Assembly (NCBI GenBank): GCA_029532415.1
Contig: JAQOTA010000061.1
Location: 310,001 to 374,000, forward strand
Source of the DNA: Marasmius tenuissimus
Lineage: Eukaryota > Basidiomycota > Agaricomycetes > Agaricales > Marasmiaceae
Direction of reading: 5' to 3'
DNA length: 64,000 bases
This document shows positions 56,557 to 64,000 of the stretch, in pieces; positions within the stretch are counted from its first letter, which is position 1, and each line of letters begins with the position of its first letter. The translations under genes and the position numbers were made by a program. Below the pieces are notes generated by a model. The model was not told the DNA's origin. It made no database searches and saw nothing but the letters and a program-made list of their open reading frames with translations.

Positions 56557-57348
56557 GGATTAATCCTGACTGAAAGAATTGTTAAATCAATCATTCTTGT
56601 TAAGCCTGTGTAATCCCCAGCTACGTAGCATTAAGCTGCTGTAATTTCGCGTACTGGACCCCATCTTTGTGTGAGCCAGGATTAATCCTGGCTTGAACCA
56701 TCTCCGCTCGGAGTGTGTGAGTTATCGAGAATTTACGTGGCCGAAGGCGGGATTAATCCACCTATCCAACTCAAATCCGGCCTATCCTATGGTTGAGCAA
56801 CTGGGTGGTTCACGACCCGAGGCTTAAGGCAGGATTAATTCAGGCTCAATTGGAACCCAAGCCTCTCGTCAAGCAGCCGTGATCCGTATCTCGAGGCTCA
56901 AGACAGGATTAAGCCTAAGGCTGAATGAAGCCACCTAGCGAGCTCTGTAGGTTTTGGATTGGCAGATTAATCCTGGCTTGAGCCTTGGGGTACTCACACA
57001 CTGAATGGGTTTGGCCTAATCTCAGGTTAATCCCAGGTCAATCCTGTCTTGAGCCTTATGGATTATTGTCATCTATAGCCTGAGGCATAATTCTCTCTTA
57101 AGCCTCGATATGTGGACCACCCAGGTGCTTGACCAGAGGCTCGGATTGCAACTAAGCGGGGATTAATCCGCGGATAGACCATAGGCTCAAATGTGGTTTG
57201 GATTGGCGGATTAATCCCGCCTCGAGCCGCGTGGATTCTCAATCACTGATTCACCTCGCGCACCCTGAGCTGGGTAGCTTAAGCCAGGATTAATCCTGCC
57301 TCATACAAATATGGTGTCTACTACATGGAGATTACAGCGGATTAATAC
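56557..57348. repeat. Cluster of GGATTAATCC palindromes (about 11 sites in 790 bp)
   Basis: Perfect GGATTAATCC at 56557, 56679, 56750, 57160, 57208 and 57287. One-base or two-base variants at about 56832, 56906, 56964, 57024 and 57339. The site at 56679 extends to an 18-bp perfect palindrome (GCCAGGATTAATCCTGGC). Words such as ggcttgagcc recur beside them, so the array may be diverged tandem repeats of 50-100 bp or a homotypic binding-site cluster. TAATCC is the core bound by K50-type homeodomains in animals; a fungal binder is not known to me. Confidence 0.7.
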
Positions 57349-57402
57349 TAGATAGCTGCAGATTACCCAGGCTTAACAAGAGTGATTTAGCTAACACCTC
57401 TT

Positions 57403-57800
57403 TCAGTGGAGGATCAATCCTTGGGCCTGCAAATGTTGCGTAGTATGGTTTAGGTCAATTCCATTCATCCAGTTTTTTACAGATGCATTCTTGATATCAT
57501 ATGCAGCTAACGTAACAGTTTTCCTGACGAGACCTTCAAATGGATGGAGGGAAAAAATGAAAATTAGGACGTACTTAATGTCCTTAAACTTCAATTCAAC
57601 CCGAATTTCTACAGCGGCGTTCGTTCCTGCCATCACTGCCGTCGCATAGTAACAGTCCTCCATACGAATACGTAGTAGAGGATATTCCAAGATAGCGAAC
57701 CACGTCATATCGCCAGATTGACACGCCCAAGCAGCCTCAATGCTTTGGTAGGGCTCGGCATGTGGCGGGAGTCCAATGAGTGAGAAGCTAGCGGAACCAA
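57403..57800 (-). CDS. Hypothetical protein, possibly secreted, 5' end unresolved
   Basis: The minus frame has a hydrophobic TTSLLLAVGSASFSLIGLPP segment that could be a signal peptide, followed by AAWACQSGDMTWFAILEYPL and ELKFKDIK. A short GT-AG intron near 57530-57573 would lead to a Cys-containing end (ENCYVSCI). No start codon is visible near the hydrophobic part, so a 5' exon is missing or this is not a gene. I do not recognise a family. Confidence 0.25.
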
Positions 57801-58667
57801 CCGCGAGTAAAAGGGATGTGGTTATGGACGAGAAGAAAATGAATGAAAACTTTCAAAATGTGGGCTCGCCGAGGTTCGAGCGCAGTATGTTGACTCACCA
57901 AAAGAGCGGAGTGTCAAAAAGCATACTGAGGGTTCAAGCTCGCAGAGGAAGATGCACAAGGAACGACAGGGATAGGGTCTTCAAGAATGTCGGTCCTTCT
58001 CAAAGTCACGAAGTCCCTGGTCTGTCAAACAAGTCATTGTACATTCCCATGGCTAGTCTGGCGTGAGTATGGTACTGGTTGCAACCATCCATCTATACTA
58101 TGGATGATTACAATCAGCGGCTGTCTCCTATGGCGCAGACATTTGTTATAGACTTCCGGCATGGCCTACTCACCGTAATGTCGGACAGTCAATGGCCGGG
58201 ACCAATGACCGAAGTCACGGTCACCTCTCAGCTATCCAAAGCTATGACTGACCGGACTTGGCTTTTTTCGGTGAACGCCTTTAACATCGTCGCTAGTAGT
58301 AGTATGTAGTTTACTGGCGCCTGTAGGCAATAAGCGCCAGCGTTGCCGATCTCAAGTCACGAAAATGACCGCATGTCTTCGGGTGACTGGCCAGTGAACA
58401 ACGTCTGAACTGATCTAATAGGTCGAATATGAAGCAACGGGCTCTAAGGCAGGACGAGGAGTACACCCAGACGGCAAACGCGATCCTCGATTCCAGACGA
58501 GTAAACCGTACCGTGCTCACTGATTTTGGAGTTTAACCAACAACAGACGACGACGAAGCCTCAGGCAGCAGACAAATAGACAGCACATCAGCAGAATTAG
58601 GTGAGCAATATGCCTAAGGCGAGATATACACCGATAGATCAGGAACAAGATGCTTCGGGCGAGATTC
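57801..58667. other. Intergenic, no gene recognised
   Basis: Frames at 57776-58066 and 58079-58309 on plus lack recognisable domains. The duplicated block begins at about 58545. Confidence 0.4.
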
Positions 58668-60148
58668 CTAGTCATAGTATTTATAATAACCTCGTCGAGA
58701 GTAATCTGAACAACATTCGTGCCTTGGTCAGCATTTTGACCGTAAACGACATTCATCCAATACGACTCACACGTTGAAGTATCCCTCACGGTATCCACAT
58801 CTTCCATTCCTGGAAGACCAGCAAGGTTGACATATCCCTCTCGTGCCCTGCTTCCGCCTGCCGAAGCCTTAGCCGAACCATCTACAAATCGTATTTCCGT
58901 CAGCACAACGGCAAGAAAAGGACAGCACATAGCTTACCGTTCCAGGGAGCGCGACACCAAACACATTTTAGCGAGTCTCCAGATTTTGTTCGCTGGAATT
59001 TGATGTCTGGATACGTGTCATCAGTAAAAAAGGCAGTAAGGAACGACCGAGAGTAAGAATGCGACTCACAATTATCCCAACATCCTTTGTGCACCGAATT
59101 CCCGCATCGTTTACACCATTGAAGCATACCGATAAGTGCCTTGACCGTGGTTTTGGATTCGTCGTACATTGTGTCATAGCATATAGGACAGTTGTCCTCT
59201 TGGGTTGGAATACGGCGGGTGTCGTTCGAAGTCGAACTGGAGGCTGTGTGAACTTTAGCACATAGAAGACGCGGCACGAACTTCTAGCAAGCAGCCGTAC
59301 CTGAAGATTGAGCGGTAGCCCTTCTAGTTGCACCCCTCCACGCATCTATAACTTCCTCATCTGCGAGCGGACCATGAGCACGGAGTTGAGGTGGAGCGGG
59401 AGCCGAGTCAAATATCTCTTCCAGCTCTGAGTTGAGAAGTGACCTACGAGATGGACGTTGAGTACATAGCCAAAACGATAGGTAGGGATGGAAGCATACT
59501 TCTGATACAAATGGCTTGATTCCTGATCTACATGCAAAACTTTCATGAAGACAAAGAGCTATCAAGTGTCTGAGTATGGCAAACCGAGGCGACTGAACTG
59601 GCGATAACGAACGATATGTTTGCAATGATTCCCTTTCAGGGCATCAGGACAGTCACAGCGCGGAAGGTTACCGATAGTAACTGTGTAAACCTGCGATAAA
59701 AATGAGTTGTTGTTGGCATTAACCGGCTGAAGACAAACGAACATTTGCGGTTGACCCAGAAACAGTAAAATGTTCTCTCAAGTTTGCATCTCGTTCTCGG
59801 TGAATCAAAAAGAACCTATAAGCATCTTCATGGTCAGTACCAGTGACGAATGGGAGCAAGATTCCAAGGAAATACGCACCTCTGAGCCAAAGCCCTACCC
59901 AAACGAGCCAAGATAGGATTCGGACACGCAGACCTATATCTTGCCAGCCTTTTCTCCGCAACTTGCTCCTTCTCCTTCCCCTTCCTCTTCGTTCTCTTGG
60001 CCGCGCCAACTCCTCCGCTTGCCAGTGGTATCGATGGGCCCGCAACCTGCGACTGTTTGGACTTTTTCAAAGGCTTGGGAGAGCTGATTTCGAATGAATC
60101 ATCACTGTCTGCCACTCTCTCGAGGTCTCCACCTTTGCGCTTCGGCAT
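58668..60148 (-). CDS. SWIM plus RING zinc-finger protein, copy 2 (9 exons, 337 aa)
   Basis: Exons on minus: 60148-59880, 59815-59743, 59690-59613, 59558-59500, 59443-59301, 59243-59070, 59006-58938, 58881-58771, 58705-58668. Lengths equal those of copy 1 except exon 1 (269 against 278 nt). SWIM CDCPDALKGNHCKH and RING CPIC / WCKRCGNSVHKGC / CVWC are intact, and the end is YYSRRGYYKYYD. A 4-nt indel relative to copy 1 falls in the second intron and is harmless. Predicted role: E3 ubiquitin ligase of the ZSWIM2-like architecture, by domain content only. Both copies are open, so both may be functional. Confidence 0.87.
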
Positions 60149-60825
60149 AAATGGAGAAGGCTCTGTGGATGGATAGAGTTACGAGGCAGGTGGTGGTAAT
60201 GGACCAACAAGCGTGAGAAGTGGGGAAGTGTTGACGGACCAACTGACGTCAGTTTGCCCACGTGGTGAGCTCGGGAACAGCCGAACGCTGCTTCAATTTG
60301 GCGTTTTCGAGGTTGGGAAACGGCAAAAGCCAAACGTTTCGACGAGAAGAGGAACCTGTTTCTCCAAATTGGCCTCATTTTGCTTTAAGACACTGAATAT
60401 GCACTCGAAAGCCCCTGGCTCTCGAGGCTCAGCGGGTAGGCCTTGCCGTGCCATGGGCCATTCCCGCTTTGACTTATTCTTTTGACAGTTTAATCCAACG
60501 GAACGGTAAGAACATTCCATTAACAGGTCCCAGCATCAACGATTCCGAGCTCACACGTTATTCTCATACAAGACAATGCAACCATTGCCTTTGCCGACCG
60601 TTTTGGGAAAGACCATTTCCAAAACGGGATTGTTCTCCGTGGCACAGACCGTCCTCTTATGGCGAAGAATAACTGGACCCAGGTACGTCTGCTGATATAT
60701 TAGTACCCAAACCACGAGGTTTGGTTTCCTGCCTTCGCCTCCCCTCATCTCGCCCACGGTCCACCCCATCTGTACTCTCTAGTCCTTCGTTCCAAATTCT
60801 TCACGTTCACCGGCGCCAATTCACA
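60149..60825. promoter_or_regulatory. Bidirectional promoter between SWIM/RING and HMG genes, copy 2
   Basis: Keeps TGACGTCA (60244-60251), CACGTG (60259-60264) at the same spacing, and the inverted repeat CCGTTTTGG (60598-60606) with CCAAAACGG (60619-60627). Survival of these exact palindromes in both copies amid scattered substitutions suggests function, though the copies may simply be too young to tell. Confidence 0.6.
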
Positions 60826-61548
60826 ATGCCTCCCCATCGCCAAACCACTAACGCGCAGGTCGCACCTAAAACCCAGCGGAAGAGTCCCAAATCTCCACGA
60901 TCACCTAACGCTTTTATCATCTTCCGAAATCACGCACTTGAACACGGACTCGTCGAACGAGTCATTATCATCAACGGACTAGAAGTCCCCAAAACCCAAA
61001 CTCAACTCTCAGGAGAGATCACGCGTCTGTGGAAGTGTTTACCAGCAAGTGGACAGAGGATATTCTACGCTCGAGCTGAAGAGTTAAAGAAGGAGAGAGA
61101 AGTACCAGCCGAAGGTGACGGGATTGAGGAAGTCGCACACAGGTACAGGCAGGAGACTATGACAATCTCTTGGGCTGTAGATTTCCCACTTCTTCCGCCA
61201 CTCCCGGCGCCAATTCGGAATTTACCCGTACCTTCAATCCTAACGCCCCCTTCGCGCAATCAGCTCCAACCGAAACCTCGATTTACACCGTACTATATTC
61301 CACGCCGGTTTACCGATCCACCGAGGCCAGAAGTTGTTGACTTCACCGAGCCGGAGACGGAAATCGCGATCGAGACGGATGGATTAAACACACATTACGA
61401 CCCGCCGGTACCAGTGCAGGACACTGACACTGGAAACGACCTAGACGATTCCAGTACCACTACACTTTCTCCTTACGACCTATTCCCCGACCTCGATGCG
61501 CCTACGGTACCCACGTCCCTCGATGCCTTATTCGAGCAGTATTTTTGA
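60826..61548 (+). CDS. HMG-box transcription factor with acidic C-terminus (240 aa)
   Basis: Start taken at ATG 60826 (MPPHRQTTNAQ), matching copy 1; the frame is open further upstream but that part is promoter DNA in both copies. HMG box at about residues 22-87: SPRSPNAFIIFRNHALEHG, LSGEITRLWKCLP and FYARAEELKKERE. A linker then leads to an acidic, Asp/Thr-rich tail (TEPETEIAIETDG, then DTDTGNDLDDSSTTTLS). The tail ends in hydrophobic-acidic YDLFPDLDAPTVPTSLDALF, which looks like an activation domain. Probably a sequence-specific nuclear regulator; targets unknown. It is divergent from the SWIM/RING gene, from which it may be co-regulated. Confidence 0.85.
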   Translation: MPPHRQTTNAQVAPKTQRKSPKSPRSPNAFIIFRNHALEHGLVERVIIINGLEVPKTQTQLSGEITRLWKCLPASGQRIFYARAEELKKEREVPAEGDGIEEVAHRYRQETMTISWAVDFPLLPPLPAPIRNLPVPSILTPPSRNQLQPKPRFTPYYIPRRFTDPPRPEVVDFTEPETEIAIETDGLNTHYDPPVPVQDTDTGNDLDDSSTTTLSPYDLFPDLDAPTVPTSLDALFEQYF

Positions 61549-61904
61549 AGGCTTTGGACAGTGAGCCGTTTGAGTAAACACAATTCGATCGTTCTTCTTT
61601 GTTGTAGCTTCTATGTTTCCAAAACCACTAGTAATGTATCTATTCATGTATTAATGACTCATATCTACGTCTCTTATACATCGACTCTCCATATTTTCTT
61701 ATGGTAATATGTACATACTCGATAAAACTCTCGACGTATTTCTCTTTCCGCCACGGTCTACAATGCTGGTTCTACTCACGCTGCAACTTGAATCTTGATT
61801 CCGAATAGGTCCACATTATGCCTATATACCTGTTCGAAACTATAAAATTAAATCCGATAGACGACTATATGAAAATGTTTATCTCACATGCAAATACCCA
61901 AAGT
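61549..61904. other. 3' flank of the HMG gene
   Basis: AT-richer non-coding sequence. No gene, repeat or terminator-like structure stands out. Confidence 0.4.
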
Positions 61905-62300
61905 GTCTAGACGCGAGAATTCACAACGATCGTGTCCACGCCATCATTGGAGTCAACAGTTCGCATCAGGCCGATGAGAAAAGAGAGTCGATCAATCACG
62001 TGAAGGATATTGTAGTTGACAACTGTCATCCCTTCTTGAACGGGAAAGCCACCGGTATCACCGCGTGGACTGGTCGGCATGAACCACCCTGGGACCGAGA
62101 TCAAACATGATTCGGATCTTCTCGGCCTTGACCCTGCTACGGTTCAAGCCCGGTGTAATTTTTTCTGTAATATATGCTCTCCCCGAAGAGCTTGGTGAGG
62201 CACTTGACGGCGGGATGCTATCTACGGCTGAAGCCAGTCGCGAAGATGGACAGGAGGGAGTACTACGATAGAATATCAATCTTCTATTCAAGGACGGCAT
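61905..62300 (-). pseudogene. Possible metallo-beta-lactamase-fold remnant
   Basis: Minus-strand segments KAEKIRIMFDLGPR (about 62085-62125) and DGVDTIVVNSRV then stop (61907) recall the start of fungal metallo-beta-lactamase-like hydrolases, where FDLG-x-R precedes VDAIVxSHxHxDH. The metal-binding His-x-His-x-Asp-His is absent because the frame stops there. The frames of the two pieces differ. Weak call; it could be unrelated. Confidence 0.25.
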
Positions 62301-63018
62301 CTGGGCTTATTGCGGAGACGTTGGGAGTTGGGATGTTGGGTGTGATGGCAAGTTGTAACGGTGACTCGAAATCTGAGAAGCAGGTGCCGGCGCCCCCAAA
62401 GCAGATGAGATGGATGAGAGGGAAGATTGGTACTGGTGTTTGAGGTGCTCCAAGAACAGATGAAAATGACCCGAAAGAAGGATTTATAGGGACATGGAGG
62501 GAAATTGTGAGCCTTTCTTCGACACTCAAGGGATGATAAGTCATAACTAAATGTCACCAAACATCCGGTATAGATTACCCACGCTGGCGGATGTGTGAGC
62601 GATTCCCTGAAATCTCGACCCTTTCCTGTGGAAAAAACTTGAATAGGCACGAGATAAGCGTACCACACGTACCACAAGCTTGGAATGAAATGGCAAAGTG
62701 CTACTCTCGATGGCCTTCCCCATCGCTTTTGTGAGGTTTACCTACGTGCTCGGCTAGAATTTATTCAAGAACCCTGCGGAAATTCTCATGACTGGTTCCA
62801 CGTGTAACCCAGGACGCCATTGCAAGATCATAACATGTACGCAATTCCTGATCGGTTCATCGGGATCTTGCATTCTATGCGGCACTGTTGCCTTGTGATA
62901 CAACTCTTCCTTCAACCACCACCTTGAACTGCATTTGAATGGTAAGTCGTTATTCCGTGACGAGTTTTTTTTTATGAACCTTGCATATTTGCCCCCGGTG
63001 TAGTCGTCAAAACAGAGA
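62301..63018. other. Intergenic, no confident gene
   Basis: Overlapping minus frames (62284-62677) without domain signal. Upstream of the DUF6535 gene; its promoter must lie here. Confidence 0.4.
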
Positions 63019-64000
63019 ATGGAGTCTCATCCGCTCGATTCAGAGAATGCAACAGATTCCATGTCCCCTAGAACGGGACCAATATTGGTACGCTTTGAAT
63101 GCTGTGGTGACACCTAACACTGAAGTAGTCATGGACAGCCTCGGCCATACACTACAGAACAGCCTTTCGTCTACAGCATCCCCCAATCTGGTGACTGTTG
63201 GAAGGAATGTTTAAAACGAGTGGACGAGTACGATACCGAGAGATGCAAGGGATACAGAGATGACATAGACACACTGCTCGTATTCGTGAGTAACACGTTC
63301 CTACTTTTATATCCCGCTCATATCGCTACAGGCCGGTCTTTTCTCTGCTGTAGTGACTGCGTTTACAGTCGAATCCTATCAATGGCTCGACGAAGACCCC
63401 TCGGACGCGACAGCTGAAATCCTCCGTCACATCGCCCAAAACTCAAACATGAACATATCCTTACCGCCATCACTTACCGAAACCGAATTCGCCCCACCTG
63501 AACCTGCCATCCGGATCAATATTTGCTGGTTCCTCAGCCTTACTCTTAGCTTGACAGCGGTCATCATTGGTATCCTCTGCAAACAATGGATCCGAGAGCA
63601 CCGAAGAAACCCTCCGAAATACGCTTCTCATAAGGATACCCTACTCTTACGCCAAATGCGCTATCAGAGCTTCGAAAAGTGGGGTGTTTCAAGTATGGCA
63701 CATGCCTTACCCCTGCTACTCGAGATAGCACTCACGCTGTTCTTCCTCGGCGTATTGGATCTTCTATGGAGTTTGAACACGCTAGTCGCTAGCATCGTCA
63801 CTGTCCAAGTCGGGATCGGGCTTTTGGCCATCTTCGCTACTACAATCTTACCAACCATCTCGCTTGTATGGAATACAAGAATACCGTGTGCCTACAAGTC
63901 GCCACAGGCATGGTTATTCTACAGGTTTTCAGACTGGTTCATCCCCTTATCCTCTCGTGTCTTTACCCTTCCCTTCAAGTGGAGTTCAGATTCAAGCTCG
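63019..64000 (+). CDS. DUF6535-type membrane protein, 5' part (runs off the window)
   Basis: Exons 63019-63087 (MESHPLDSENATDS), 63139-63285 and 63332 to beyond 64000, with phase-0 GT-AG introns. The domain starts with WKECLKRVDEYDTERC, then DDIDTLLVFAGLFSAVVTAF (helix 1) and VESYQWLDEDPSDATAEIL. It continues with CWFLSLTLSLTAVIIGILCK (helix 2), KQWIREHRR, SFEKWGVSSMAHALPLLLEI (helix 3) and a fourth helix near LLAIFATTILPTISLVW. This matches the DUF6535 family, abundant in Agaricomycetes, membrane-embedded and of unknown function. The 3' end is outside the window; members often carry a long C-terminal region. Confidence 0.88.

Larger units (their letters stand above)
58545..61265. repeat. Segmental duplication, copy 2
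   Basis: Partner of 10190-12945, same orientation. It continues past the break point of copy 1 into an intact HMG gene, so copy 2 is closer to the ancestral arrangement. Confidence 0.85.

Noticed and set aside
59690..59743. Frameshift (4-nt deletion) in SWIM/RING copy 2
   Set aside because: The indel falls in an intron; joining AAT to GTTTACACA gives the conserved NVYTV in both copies.
12504..61548. Mating-type (MAT) locus because of HMG boxes
   Set aside because: Agaricomycete mating loci use homeodomain and pheromone/receptor genes; none is present, and the 7TM genes do not resemble STE3 receptors by their motifs.
1..64000. CRISPR array or operon-like organisation
   Set aside because: No spaced identical repeats, no Shine-Dalgarno-type sites, and pervasive spliceosomal introns show a eukaryotic genome.

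Overview
The window reads as a repeat-rich stretch of an Agaricomycete (mushroom-forming basidiomycete) nuclear genome. Genes are broken by many short GT-AG introns (about 50-65 nt). The host gene families are ones typical of that class: F-box proteins with an N-terminal coiled coil, a 7-transmembrane family, a DUF6535-type membrane protein, an HMG-box regulator, and a SWIM plus RING protein. No rRNA, tRNA or CRISPR array was seen. The species cannot be named from the sequence alone.

Layout. 1.8-2.75 kb: a 985-bp non-autonomous TIR element. 2.9-4.5 kb: an intact F-box gene. 5.5-7.0 kb: a 9-exon 7TM gene. 7.3-8.6 kb: a frameshifted F-box gene. 10.3-13.0 kb: a divergent pair, SWIM/RING (minus) and HMG-box (plus, truncated). 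14.3-15.1 kb: a Mutator-like MITE with hairpin ends. 16.5-23.1 kb: LINE-type coding regions on both strands, with ORF1, endonuclease and a degenerate RNase H on minus, and RT plus zinc knuckle on plus. 23.75-36.8 kb: a two-gene DD34E Tc1/mariner-type transposon. It is interrupted by a solo LTR, which is itself interrupted by a young 9.2-kb Ty1/copia element with identical LTRs and an unusually long polyprotein. 36.8-44.3 kb: mostly non-coding, with a solo LTR, a small single-pass membrane gene and purine-rich arrays. 44.3-51.8 kb: a hAT-type MITE, then an old copia element containing two inverted hAT-type MITEs, a solo LTR and a tandem duplication. 54.6-61.5 kb: a second 7TM gene, a cluster of GGATTAATCC palindromes and the second, intact SWIM/RING-HMG pair. 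61.9-64.0 kb: a possible metallo-beta-lactamase remnant and the start of a DUF6535 gene.

The host genes form a duplicated block. The order 7TM(+), SWIM/RING(-), HMG(+) occurs twice in the same orientation about 48 kb apart, and most of the transposable elements lie between the copies. The SWIM/RING-HMG part is near-identical in structure (eight of nine SWIM/RING exons have equal length). The 7TM pair is much more diverged but keeps intron positions. The first HMG copy has lost its acidic C-terminal half.

The observations I rate highest are: the divergently split LINE-type element; the DD34E transposon carrying a second gene with a SAM-like domain, with both genes carrying TGA stops that fit CGA-to-TGA decay; the extra ~790-residue region in the young copia polyprotein; the homotypic GGATTAATCC cluster; and the MITE whose two ends keep hairpins with unrelated stem sequences.
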